A stretch of DNA of 14,783 nucleotides from Nitrospirales bacterium (GCA_029261375.1 JAJDBL010000402.1:1-14783); one strand, 5' to 3'. Positions 8,025 to 14,783 are shown, numbered from the stretch's first letter. Translations and numbers: made by a program. Notes: a model not told the origin generated them from the letters alone.

Positions 8025-9392
8025 ATGAAGCTACGCGTATGGGGCTTTGCCATCGCAAACGCGATGCTGCTCATGCTTACCGTGTCATCGGTAGTGAACG
8101 CCCAGGCGTTCCGAATCTTGGATCATGGCGGCTCGGCGGCTGCGCAGGCCAATGCCTTTACAGCGCAAGCGGATGACGCGTCGGCTCTTTACTATAATCC
8201 AGCAGGAATGACACAACTTTCTGGTATACAAATGTATGCTGGCGCCTCATTCCTCAATGGGGGTCTTGATTACACCGGGCCAGACGGTACCACGATATCT
8301 GGGGATTTTGACGGAGTGGTGGCGTACCCACCTCCCAGTTTCATGTACATCACCGCCAATCTGGAAGATCTAGGGTTGACGCAACTCCGTGGGTTCACCG
8401 CTGGTGTGGGGGCCACGTCGCCATTCGGAACGCTGACCGACTTCCCAGACGATGGTCCGTTTTCTACGGCGCGGACATTCGCAAGTCTTCCGCTCATTGA
8501 TATCAAGCCCACACTTGCATACAAAGTGAACGACTTTCTCTCCCTCGGACTTGGAGCTGACATCTATACTTTTGCGGGGTTTTTGGGAGAAGGGCAGACT
8601 GAGCTCCAGTCCAACGTACCGGGAGCAGGAGGGACACTGACACCGGCAGAGATCAATGGCTCGGATACGGCGGCGGGATTTAATGTTAGCCTCATGTACA
8701 CACCGTTACGGAATAGTGCCGGGAAGCCGATCGCGAACATTGGTCTGGTGTATCGAAGTCAGGTCACCCTTCAGCTTGATGGCGAATTTCTCCTCGCTGG
8801 CAGTCGTGTTGATGGAGCAACGACGACGCTGGTGCTGCCGCAAGTGTTTAGTGGAGGAATCGGTGTCTGGCCGATACGAAATGAAGAAAAGGAATGGAAG
8901 CTTGAACTTGATGTGGATGTGACGGGATGGCAGTCGATCAAGAATCTTGATGTACGTTTAGATAGCGGTGCGACATTTGCCTCGCCTCGTGATTGGAGCA
9001 ATACAACATCCATCATGCTGGGAACGGAATACAAGATGCTGCAGGTGGATCGGTTGCCTGACTGGGAGGTCGCGCTCCGTGGGGGATACGGGAATTTTAC
9101 GAGTCCGGTTCCAGATCAAACGTTTGATCCAGCCGTTCCTGATGCCGATAGTAATCTGATTTCCGTGGGGGCGGGCTTTCTCTGCAAAGGAACCGGGAAA
9201 TTTCTAGGGCTCTTTCGATGTAGTGGTGAGGGTGACGGGGCGTTCACGCGAGATGCGATTGGTTTAGACCTCTCGTATCAAGTATTTCTCTTTGAACCGC
9301 GCACGGTTCGGGGGAATCTCAATCCAACGGTCGATGGACGCTATAAATCAATTTACCATATGGGAACGTTCAGCTTCCACGTTGATTTCTAG
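8025..9392 (+). CDS. FadL/OmpP1/TodX-type outer-membrane transporter
   Basis: Predicted outer-membrane beta-barrel for uptake of hydrophobic compounds such as long-chain fatty acids or hydrocarbons, 455 residues. A signal peptide with cleavage near residue 26-28 (SVVNAQA, then FRILDHG) precedes the N-terminal hatch region, SAAAQANAFTAQADDASALY, and the hallmark NPAG motif near residue 57. The rest alternates polar and hydrophobic residues as in a barrel, and the chain ends in phenylalanine (FSFHVDF), the usual barrel-assembly signal. One Cys pair near the C-terminus (FLCKGTG and FRCSGEG) could form a disulfide. A strong ribosome site, AAGGAGGGG, lies about nine bases before the ATG. It is probably co-transcribed with GH15, with no obvious metabolic link. 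Ligand specificity cannot be read from the sequence. Confidence 0.9.
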   Translation: MKLRVWGFAIANAMLLMLTVSSVVNAQAFRILDHGGSAAAQANAFTAQADDASALYYNPAGMTQLSGIQMYAGASFLNGGLDYTGPDGTTISGDFDGVVAYPPPSFMYITANLEDLGLTQLRGFTAGVGATSPFGTLTDFPDDGPFSTARTFASLPLIDIKPTLAYKVNDFLSLGLGADIYTFAGFLGEGQTELQSNVPGAGGTLTPAEINGSDTAAGFNVSLMYTPLRNSAGKPIANIGLVYRSQVTLQLDGEFLLAGSRVDGATTTLVLPQVFSGGIGVWPIRNEEKEWKLELDVDVTGWQSIKNLDVRLDSGATFASPRDWSNTTSIMLGTEYKMLQVDRLPDWEVALRGGYGNFTSPVPDQTFDPAVPDADSNLISVGAGFLCKGTGKFLGLFRCSGEGDGAFTRDAIGLDLSYQVFLFEPRTVRGNLNPTVDGRYKSIYHMGTFSFHVDF

Positions 9393-9496
9393 AACGCGAT
9401 ATCTCCTCGATTGATTCCGGCGTCTGAAGGCATGCGGGAATCTCGCCTTCCTCTCCCAGAAACCGAAGACACTCTTCCGTATAAGGCATGGATGTG

Positions 9497-11008
9497 TTAC
9501 CGAGTCCAGGCAAGCCAGCGTGTGAACAAGGATTTGACCATTGGCGTCAGCCGCGTTTTGTTGTAGGCATCGCCAAGGCGTTTGATGATTTCAGCCTGTG
9601 TGGGGTAGGGGTGGATCGTTTTCGCGATGGCACCCATGCCGAGACCATTGGCCATCGCGAGGGTGATTTCGTTAATCATGTCTCCGGCATGTGCGGCGAC
9701 AATTGTGGCACCAAGGATCTTGTCCGTCCCTTCCTGCACATGCACTCGCGCGAATCCTTCGGTTTCTCCGTCGAGCAGTGCGCGATCATTCTCTTCGAGT
9801 TGCCAGGTAAAGGTTTGTACGTGATGCCCTTTTGCCTGGGCGTCTTCTGCGCGAAGTCCGACATGCGCAATTTCAGGTTCAGTATAGGTGCACCAGGGGA
9901 TGGTGAGTGCACTTGTTTTCTGGCGGCCGTGAAAGAGGGTGTTCGCAATCACGATACGGGCCATGGCGTCCGCGCTATGGGTGAATTTGTAGGGAAAACA
10001 AATATCCCCCGCCGCGAAAATCTTCGGGTTGGTTGTTTGTAACCGCTCGTTGACGGTCACGCCGATCCGTGGGTTATAGGCGACACCGACCTCATCAAGA
10101 TTGAGATCTTCGACATTGGGCGCACGGCCAATGCTCATCAAAATCTCGTCTGCGACGACTTCTGTCGTGTTCCCGTCTGCTTCATAGTGGATGACCTTTT
10201 CCGATCCTCGGGATTCAACGTTCAGAATGTTGGCGTTACAGGTAAAGTGAACGCCATCGCGAGCAATGGCTTTCTTGACGATATCCGCCCCGTCATAGTC
10301 ATCGCGAGGAAGAATGCGGCATTCCTTCTCGAATACCGTTACGGTGCTTCCAAAGCGGGCGAATGATTGCGCCATTTCGCATCCGATGGCGCCCGCGCCA
10401 ATCACAGCTAAGCGTGTAGGAAGCTCCGTGAGTGAAAAGATCGTTTCGTTTGTGAGGTATCCTGTTTCTGCCAAACCAGGGATGGGAAACGCGGCCGCAC
10501 GTGCGCCGGTGGCAATGACAGCTCGTTTGAAGGAGAGCGTGGTTCCGTCAACATCGATTGTATTTGATCCGGTGAATCGACCTGTACCAAGGAACACATC
10601 CACGCCAAGGCTTTGAAAGCGTGAAGCCGAATCATTACTGCTGATCTGTGCACGAATTTTCCGCATTCGCTCCATAGCGGAACCGAAATCGTATTTCACT
10701 CCATCCGGAATCGTGACCCCGAATTCCCCAGCATTGCGCACGTCAGCCCACGCGCGTGATGCGCGAATAAGACCCTTGGATGGCACGCATCCAACATTTA
10801 AGCAATCGCCACCCATATAGTGCTTTTCAATCAACGCGACGTGTGCTCCGAGTCCCGCCGCACCTATTGCCGTGACAAGTCCTGCGGTACCTGCGCCAAT
10901 GACGACTAGGTTATAGCGGGGCTTTGGGGTCGGGTTGATCCAATCAGGAGGGTGAACGTTATTGACCAGCGCCCGATTATGGGCGTCATCTGGCAACATG
11001 GTTAGCAT
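9497..11008 (-). CDS. FAD-dependent disulfide oxidoreductase, dihydrolipoamide dehydrogenase/MerA-like
   Basis: Class I pyridine-nucleotide-disulfide oxidoreductase of 503 residues, likely cytoplasmic. An FAD-binding GAGTAG (residues 38-43) is followed by the redox-active pair in GGDCLNVGCVPSK (Cys69, Cys74), the NAD(P)-binding GAGAIG (204-209), a second FAD motif (FAAGDI) and the dimer-interface catalytic HPYPTQAE (His466, Glu473). It lacks an N-terminal HMA domain and the C-terminal vicinal cysteines of true mercuric reductase, so 'mercuric reductase' would be an over-call. No 2-oxoacid dehydrogenase genes flank it, so a classical Lpd role is also unsupported. There is an unusual leader of about 30 residues before the first Rossmann strand. 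I chose the ATG at 11008 because AGGA lies ten bases upstream; a second ATG at 10999 has no such site. Its substrate disulfide is unknown. Confidence 0.88.
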   Translation of the reverse strand: MLTMLPDDAHNRALVNNVHPPDWINPTPKPRYNLVVIGAGTAGLVTAIGAAGLGAHVALIEKHYMGGDCLNVGCVPSKGLIRASRAWADVRNAGEFGVTIPDGVKYDFGSAMERMRKIRAQISSNDSASRFQSLGVDVFLGTGRFTGSNTIDVDGTTLSFKRAVIATGARAAAFPIPGLAETGYLTNETIFSLTELPTRLAVIGAGAIGCEMAQSFARFGSTVTVFEKECRILPRDDYDGADIVKKAIARDGVHFTCNANILNVESRGSEKVIHYEADGNTTEVVADEILMSIGRAPNVEDLNLDEVGVAYNPRIGVTVNERLQTTNPKIFAAGDICFPYKFTHSADAMARIVIANTLFHGRQKTSALTIPWCTYTEPEIAHVGLRAEDAQAKGHHVQTFTWQLEENDRALLDGETEGFARVHVQEGTDKILGATIVAAHAGDMINEITLAMANGLGMGAIAKTIHPYPTQAEIIKRLGDAYNKTRLTPMVKSLFTRWLAWTR

Positions 11009-11050
11009 AGGCGGTAGTTCCTTATATAATCGTTAAACATCTTGCCCTCA

Positions 11051-11168
11051 CGGATGTTCAAAAAGGCCTCCCAGCGAGGCGGCAGCAAGCGATGAGGCGA
11101 ATCGTACTACTGCACGTTGAGCCTCGGCGCGACGCGAGAACAAAGCTGGAGGTCTTGTTCAACATCCG
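11051..11168. repeat. 118-bp imperfect palindromic element between msrP and the oxidoreductase gene
   Basis: Terminal arms at 11051-11075 and 11145-11168 are near-perfect inverted repeats. I count 22 pairs (21 Watson-Crick, one G.T), two mismatches and one bulged base, starting with CGGATGTT/AACATCCG at the outer ends. The interior has a further foldback: GAGGC at 11094-11098, GCCTC at 11121-11125, with CGT/ACG and AA/TT pairs between them. One end lies a single base from the msrP stop codon. The structure suggests a REP/BIME- or MITE-like dispersed repeat. From memory it resembles palindromic intergenic repeats in Nitrospira genomes, which I cannot verify here. It also contains the probable msrP terminator. 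Confidence 0.7.
11060..11080 (-). terminator. Probable Rho-independent terminator of msrP
   Basis: Read on the minus strand, GCCTC (11080-11076), a five-base loop and GAGGC (11070-11066) form a GC-rich stem. After one C it is followed by five T residues (11064-11060). It is about 90 bases past the msrP stop codon and inside the 118-bp palindromic element. The stem is short, and the longer palindrome could compete with it. Confidence 0.6.
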
Positions 11169-11169
11169 G

Positions 11170-12171
11170 TCAGGTGTCATACAGGTGGGCGACCCACTTT
11201 CCATAACCATTGTAGATCACCGTCGGACGTCGCTCTTTCTCTGCGTCGATGAGCCATTCTGAGGACTGAGACCAGCGACGATGGGAGATATTCGGATTCA
11301 CATTCGCAACGAGATCGTATTCATGAGGAATCGACGTGTTCCAGAACGTGGCGGGCTGATCTTTGACGAACTCGATCTTGACGATCGATTTGATGCTTTT
11401 GAATCCATACTTCCATGGTGTGATCAGGCGAATGGGGTCGCCGTGTTGTTTGGTCAAGGGATGTCCATATATTCCAGTGACAAGCATGGTGAGTTCATTG
11501 GTCGCTTCTTCCATCGAGAGGGCTTCAACGTAAGGCCATGGCCCAGAAGGAAAGATCCCAAACCGTGGTTTCTGTCCTGGCGCATTGTCGGGATCCATAA
11601 ACGTGGTCATTTTCACAAACCTGGCGGATGACAAGGGCTGAACCAAATCGATGAACGCTTTCATCGGGAAGCCCGTCCACGGAACCGCCATTGCCCAGGC
11701 TTCAACGCAGCGAAGACGGTAGAGGCGCTCTTCCAGTGTCATCTGTCGTACTAATGCGTCAACATCGTATGTTTTATGCTCCTTGACGAGCCCTTCAACT
11801 TTGATCGTCCAGGGATGCGTCTCGAAATGCTCAACGAGTTTCCAAATATTGGTTTTGCTCGTCGTACTGAACTCGTAAAAGTTGTTGAACATGGCGGCCA
11901 CACGTTCGTTGGTTATGTGGCGGTCAAGCTTAAATGTTTTATTTCTGAGGACAGGGTAGAGATCAGCAGCAGGCGGATTCGTTTGCTTGCCGGTAACGAG
12001 GGGGTCGGTCTCACCTGAGTGATCCGCCTGGGCTTGCGTAGACGCGAGCACTGGGGCAATCGCCAGTCCAGCAGCACGCTTTAAGACTTGGCGTCTGTTG
12101 AGATACGTCGACTCGGGTGTGGCTTCGGACTCTGGTATTTCCCAGCCTTGTGGGCGTTTTATGAGTGCCAT
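11170..12171 (-). CDS. msrP: MsrP (YedY) periplasmic methionine-sulfoxide reductase catalytic subunit
   Basis: Molybdopterin enzyme of the sulfite-oxidase fold that reduces methionine sulfoxide in periplasmic proteins, 333 residues (E. coli MsrP is 334). A twin-arginine signal is visible (LNRRQVLKRAAGLAIAP, Arg26-Arg27), with probable cleavage after ASTQAQA, so it is exported folded through Tat. The molybdenum-ligating cysteine is Cys155 in YRLRCVEAWAM, within the family-typical RCVEAW. HPWTIKVEGLV and YGHPLTKQHGDPIRLITPWKYGFKS also match the family. The start at 12171 is supported by GGGAGG about six bases upstream. The usual haem-b membrane partner MsrQ is not adjacent on either side, so the electron donor must be elsewhere or different. 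Neighbouring redox genes lie on the same strand. I am confident of YedY-family membership. Confidence 0.93.
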   Translation of the reverse strand: MALIKRPQGWEIPESEATPESTYLNRRQVLKRAAGLAIAPVLASTQAQADHSGETDPLVTGKQTNPPAADLYPVLRNKTFKLDRHITNERVAAMFNNFYEFSTTSKTNIWKLVEHFETHPWTIKVEGLVKEHKTYDVDALVRQMTLEERLYRLRCVEAWAMAVPWTGFPMKAFIDLVQPLSSARFVKMTTFMDPDNAPGQKPRFGIFPSGPWPYVEALSMEEATNELTMLVTGIYGHPLTKQHGDPIRLITPWKYGFKSIKSIVKIEFVKDQPATFWNTSIPHEYDLVANVNPNISHRRWSQSSEWLIDAEKERRPTVIYNGYGKWVAHLYDT

Positions 12172-12206
12172 ATGTTTCCTCCCTGTTGAAAGGTAGGCAT
12201 CGCGGC

Positions 12207-12236
12207 ATTCTATCCCTGTGTCTCACAACTGGGCAA
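12207..12236 (-). promoter_or_regulatory. Candidate sigma-70 promoter of msrP
   Basis: On the minus strand, TTGCCC (12236-12231) and TAGAAT (12212-12207) are 18 bases apart, matching consensus at 4/6 and 5/6 positions. The -10 box lies about 35 bases before the msrP start codon, leaving room for the strong GGGAGG ribosome site. This suggests msrP has its own promoter rather than relying on read-through from the aldo/keto reductase gene. Confidence 0.4.
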
Positions 12237-12262
12237 GGAAGCGGGGGAGGTATTTGGGTGGA

Positions 12263-12365
12263 AGGCTGAAGTGGAGGCTCCTGCTCCAACCATTCGTAGC
12301 GGGTTATTCGAGACTCTTCCGTGTCCGGAGTGATGGAAGAAGGTTTGGGGCATTGCCTTCAGCCT
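12263..12365. repeat. Inverted-repeat-bounded spacer element, copy 2
   Basis: The spacer between the aldo/keto reductase and msrP genes is bounded by AGGCTGAAG (12263-12271) and its exact reverse complement CTTCAGCCT (12357-12365). These are the same 9-bp core as the arms at 6012 and 6132. The arms extend outward imperfectly (GGGT on the left, ACCC on the right, with a two-base offset). As in copy 1, a small hairpin follows the left arm at once: TGGAG (12272-12276), CTCCA (12284-12288). The interiors of the two copies are otherwise poorly alike by eye. No frame or promoter is evident inside. Confidence 0.5.
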
Positions 12366-12384
12366 ACCCACCTAAGTGACGGAG

Positions 12385-13347
12385 TCACGTCTGATAGAGC
12401 GAGCGTACCCATTCCGCATTTTTGTCGCTCATGGTGTTACCTACAGCAGCGGCTGCATCGACCTGTGCGGGGGAACGCTGACCGAGCAACACACATCCGG
12501 TTGGTGTGTCGCTTAGTAGCGAATCAAGGAGCCCGTGAAGGATAGGTTGAGGGTGAGTCGAGAAATGCTGCTCCATGGCCTCGCGGCCGTCACGGCATCT
12601 CTTGATGATTTTTGGGTTGCCAAATTCCGGCACGTTCACGCGAAAGTCACCTTCAGGAAATGTGGTTGGATCGGTGTACTTCCCGGTGAGTAATCCATGC
12701 TTGAGTGGGGAGAAAAATGCGACTCCAACATCATTGCGATCCACCCAATCCTTGAGTCCGCTGGTGGCATAGTCGTCATCCATCACGTTGCGGTAGGGCT
12801 GAATGACCTCAGGCTTTACACGGTGAGCATATTTCAAGATGGCCGTCGCATCCCAGTCCGACAACCCGATGAATCGGATCTTGCCCTCTATTTTTGCCTG
12901 TCGTAGTACGTGAATGGCAGCATCCAAATGTTCGCCTTCTTTCCCAAACATACAGTGGTGGAGATAAAGAAGGTCGATAACGTCCGTCTTGAGGTGCTTC
13001 AAGGACAGTTCGATTTGATGACGCATGAATTCAGGCTCGTAAAAATGATCATACGGACCCATCACCCAGCCAAGTTTTGTGGCGAGAAAAATATCTTTCC
13101 GAGGGACAGTGCCCCAAATGTTGCCGATCAGTTGTTCTGATCGACCACTGCCGTATGCGTCGGCGGTATCCCAGTGATTGATTCCGAGTTCCCATGCACG
13201 GATTAACGCTTGTGTCGCCGCCGTGTCGTTGTGCCCCGACCAGCCCACGGACTTATCGCCTGACATGTTCGACCCACCATAAGCCCACGTCCCAAGGCTA
13301 ATGGCTGACACCTCCACGTTTGTCCGTCCGAGTGTGACCTTCCGCAT
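12385..13347 (-). CDS. Aldo/keto reductase
   Basis: NAD(P)H-dependent aldo/keto reductase of 320 residues, cytoplasmic TIM barrel. The catalytic tetrad is intact: Asp60 and Tyr65 in WDTADAYGSG, Lys91 in LATKLGW and His130 in LLYLHHC. The N-terminus (RKVTLGRTNVEVSAISLGTW) and the segment GKIRFIGLSDW are typical of the bacterial AKR group that includes YajO and general-stress AKRs. The cofactor-binding end is present as TGCVLLGQRSPAQVDA. The physiological substrate is unknown. The ATG at 13347 has GGGAG five to six bases upstream. A hairpin, GTGAC-GGA-GTCAC (12376-12388), overlaps the stop codon but no T-run follows. It is first in the same-strand series with msrP and the flavoprotein, though the repeat-bearing spacers argue against a tight operon. 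Confidence 0.9.
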   Translation of the reverse strand: MRKVTLGRTNVEVSAISLGTWAYGGSNMSGDKSVGWSGHNDTAATQALIRAWELGINHWDTADAYGSGRSEQLIGNIWGTVPRKDIFLATKLGWVMGPYDHFYEPEFMRHQIELSLKHLKTDVIDLLYLHHCMFGKEGEHLDAAIHVLRQAKIEGKIRFIGLSDWDATAILKYAHRVKPEVIQPYRNVMDDDYATSGLKDWVDRNDVGVAFFSPLKHGLLTGKYTDPTTFPEGDFRVNVPEFGNPKIIKRCRDGREAMEQHFSTHPQPILHGLLDSLLSDTPTGCVLLGQRSPAQVDAAAAVGNTMSDKNAEWVRSLYQT

Positions 13348-13393
13348 GCGGTCTCCCTAATGATGACGAAGGATTGATCGTTTCACGCGGCGC

Positions 13394-13421
13394 ATTGTAC
13401 TCGGGATGCTCTAGTGAGCAA
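13394..13421 (-). promoter_or_regulatory. Candidate promoter of the aldo/keto reductase gene
   Basis: On the minus strand, TTGCTC (13421-13416) and TACAAT (13399-13394) are 16 bases apart. The -10 box matches 5/6, the -35 box only 3/6. It lies between the strong terminator at 13441-13486 and the start codon, where a new promoter would be expected. Confidence 0.35.
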
Positions 13422-13440
13422 AGCGGACTGAATCTTAAGG

Positions 13441-13486
13441 GGTACAAAAAGAAATCCGCTTGCTATCGGAACGGATAGCAAACGGA
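13441..13486 (-). terminator. Rho-independent terminator of the PEP-CTERM gene pair
   Basis: On the minus strand a 13-bp stem with six-base loop (arms 13486-13474 and 13467-13455) is followed by TTTCTTTTTG. All 13 positions pair when read as minus-strand RNA, one as G.U; read on the plus strand that pair becomes a C-A mismatch and no T-run follows. The structure is therefore directional. It begins about 30 bases after the stop codon of the PEP-CTERM gene at 13517. Confidence 0.88.
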
Positions 13487-13516
13487 CCAGAGCCGGAAGA
13501 CGGCGTTAGGGAGAAA

Positions 13517-14200
13517 TTATGCGCCTGACGTTCCCTTCTGGCGCCGCATATACCCAATAAGCCCGAGCACACCTGTCCCAAACAGCAGCATGGTGGAGGG
13601 TTCCGGGACGACCTGGACAGTCAGCTCCACGATCCTGAACCCGTTTTTGACGCCTCGGAATTCGAAGATGGAGCCAACCGGTGCGGAACTAAAGAGGTGG
13701 TTGACGTGGGTCGAGCCACCGACGTTAAAATTAATGGTCTCGGCAAACACATTGTCAACGAAGACGTCAAAGCTTCCGATCCCGCTTCCACCCTCAAAAA
13801 TGACGCTGCTTACACCAAGTGCGACTATCGGAGAGAAATCGAACTGCACGGCCTCGTCGGTGCCGATCCTGTTGTTTTGCTCGTCACCGAAGATTCCGAG
13901 ACCGTTGGGGCCGTTGCGCTGAAGATGATCGTGATTGAGCGCGGTTTCATTATTGTCGACGTCCGCGTCGAAGCCGGTGATAACGACGGATACGCCAAAC
14001 AATGGGTCTGCAACGTTAATCGTGTTGGTTCCGAGGTCTCCTACCGCGAGTCCTAAGGGATTGGGGTTCGGTGGTCCGGTATCGTTTCCCGTAAAGTCAT
14101 ACGTCAGTACCGTGCCGACTGGCACCGCGTGAGCGGTTCCTACACCGAGTAAGAAGCTGGTCAAGATGCCCAACGCAAAATATTTTGATTTCTTCGTCAT
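13517..14200 (-). CDS. PEP-CTERM sorting-domain surface protein 1
   Basis: Exported protein of 227 residues with a C-terminal PEP-CTERM signal, recognised in other bacteria by an exosortase that cuts the tail and transfers the protein to the cell surface or extracellular matrix. The signal peptide is MTKKSKYFALGILTSFLL ending at THA (cleavage near residue 25). The C-terminus has VPEPST (residues 198-203), a hydrophobic segment LLFGTGVLGLIGYM and basic MRRQK. The middle is Asn/Asp/Gly-rich and beta-like, with one DxDxDNNE acidic run (DADVDNNETA) that might bind calcium. I recognise no catalytic domain. I chose the ATG at 14200 because GGAGG lies seven bases upstream and it starts a clean signal peptide; the frame extends further but without support. 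It lies 31 bp after a second PEP-CTERM gene. Confidence 0.9.
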   Translation of the reverse strand: MTKKSKYFALGILTSFLLGVGTAHAVPVGTVLTYDFTGNDTGPPNPNPLGLAVGDLGTNTINVADPLFGVSVVITGFDADVDNNETALNHDHLQRNGPNGLGIFGDEQNNRIGTDEAVQFDFSPIVALGVSSVIFEGGSGIGSFDVFVDNVFAETINFNVGGSTHVNHLFSSAPVGSIFEFRGVKNGFRIVELTVQVVPEPSTMLLFGTGVLGLIGYMRRQKGTSGA

Positions 14201-14231
14201 CGATGCGCCTCCGCGGTTGCTCTGGTGGTGG

Positions 14232-14783
14232 TTATGAACTAAGCCTGCGCCGCCTCGCGTAGCCAATTAGCCCAAGCACACCCGTCCCACACAGCAGCAT
14301 GGTCGAGGGTTCGGGGACGGCTGGAGGCGGTGGTGGGACGAAGGTGTCTCCGAACAGATGGCTAATGTCACAGGCTCCACACCCTATTCCATTGATGGGA
14401 TTGTTTCCATAGACCACTTGGAAGCTCACATCAAAACCGGTCCCATTATTGATGGCGGTCGCGAACTCCAAGTTAAAGCTGTTCGCGAGGGTTGTGATCC
14501 CGTTCGAACCCAGGCTCGAAGAAATTGACTGGCTGAAGAGCGATCCGCTGTCGGTTGCGCCAAAATTCACCGCGAGATTCTGAACCCCGAGAAAGGATGG
14601 GGGCGAATTAAATGCTCCAAGGGAATGAAGCTCAAAGGTCATCGCGAAATCAGTCCACGCAGTGCTGCTGCTGTTCTCTATCCGCTGATTGAACTGTACG
14701 GTTCCTCCGGGGGTAAGCGCCACTTTGTACGTAAAGGGCAGGCCGGTATCCGCGATGTCCTGGATCACGTCTATAGTGGTGTC
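14232..14783 (-). CDS. PEP-CTERM sorting-domain surface protein 2 (5' end outside window)
   Basis: C-terminal part of a second PEP-CTERM protein. The frame stays open to the window edge, so the signal peptide is not seen and the GTG at 14768 is unlikely to be the true start. The visible 183 residues are Ser/Asn/Phe-rich and beta-like, with a Cys pair in GIGCGACDIS, a proline linker (FVPPPPPAVPEPST) and a sorting tail nearly identical to that of the downstream gene (LLCGTGVLGLIGYARRRR). The cysteine in the tail replaces phenylalanine of the neighbour. No enzyme domain is recognised. A 31-bp gap to the next gene and a shared terminator suggest a two-gene transcript. The PEP-CTERM assignment is firm; function is unknown. 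Confidence 0.88.
   Translation of the reverse strand, partial: DTTIDVIQDIADTGLPFTYKVALTPGGTVQFNQRIENSSSTAWTDFAMTFELHSLGAFNSPPSFLGVQNLAVNFGATDSGSLFSQSISSSLGSNGITTLANSFNLEFATAINNGTGFDVSFQVVYGNNPINGIGCGACDISHLFGDTFVPPPPPAVPEPSTMLLCGTGVLGLIGYARRRRLSS

Noticed and set aside
9426..9450. Inverted repeat GAAGGC/GCCTTC in the spacer between the convergent fadL-type and oxidoreductase genes as a terminator
   Set aside because: The stem is only six pairs with a 13-base loop, and neither side has a clear T-tract. It could arise by chance.
9488..10042. Plus-strand open frame of 184 codons antisense to the disulfide oxidoreductase
   Set aside because: It is the complementary shadow of a strongly conserved flavoprotein gene; the translation is rich in Cys/His/Gly without any domain.
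12376..12388. Hairpin GTGAC-GGA-GTCAC at the aldo/keto reductase stop codon as a terminator
   Set aside because: The stem has only five pairs and no T-run follows on the minus strand.
1..14783. CRISPR array, tRNA or rRNA, insertion sequence or phage genes, defence system
   Set aside because: I looked for direct repeat-spacer periodicity, tRNA-like cloverleaf sequence in the spacers and transposase, integrase or nuclease motifs, and saw none. All large frames are accounted for by ordinary metabolic or envelope genes.

Overview
The window looks like chromosome of a Nitrospira-type bacterium (Nitrospirota). The inference rests on the combination of two PEP-CTERM surface proteins, a small TIGR04073-type exosortase-associated protein, an Mla/MCE lipid-transport operon with a PqiC-type lipoprotein, a FadL-type porin, a GH15 glucoamylase/trehalase and a mercuric-reductase-like flavoprotein, at a moderate G+C content (low to mid 50s % by eye). 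No 16S rRNA or other marker gene is present, so the genus is an inference.

Layout. 1-2121 (+): the 3' part of an Mla/MCE operon (ATPase MlaF, cut at the left edge; single-MCE-domain protein; PqiC-like lipoprotein). 2122-2401: non-coding and convergent, with a palindrome. 2402-2866 (-): the TIGR04073-like small exported protein, divergent from 3080-4111 (+), an ApbE-type FMN transferase lipoprotein. 4265-5977 (+): a CPA2/Kef-type cation:proton antiporter with a C-terminal NAD-binding regulatory domain. 6150-9392 (+): GH15 glycosidase followed 36 bp later by a FadL/OmpP1 porin. 9497-13347 (-): three redox genes in order of transcription, aldo/keto reductase, MsrP (YedY) and a dihydrolipoamide-dehydrogenase/MerA-like disulfide oxidoreductase, separated by repeat-bearing spacers. 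13517-14783 (-): two tandem PEP-CTERM proteins, the upstream one cut by the right edge.

The genes have envelope maintenance as a common theme: lipid transport, outer-membrane uptake, periplasmic flavinylation, periplasmic methionine-sulfoxide repair, ion homeostasis and exosortase-anchored surface proteins. They are not one pathway. The MCE genes, GH15-fadL and the PEP-CTERM pair look like separate transcription units.

The most distinctive non-coding content is a 118-bp imperfect palindrome touching the 3' end of msrP and carrying its probable terminator, plus two spacers (6012-6132 and 12263-12365) that share a short inverted-repeat design with an AGGCTGAAG core. I see no tRNA, rRNA, CRISPR, transposase, phage gene or defence system, and no convincing wholly new multigene system.
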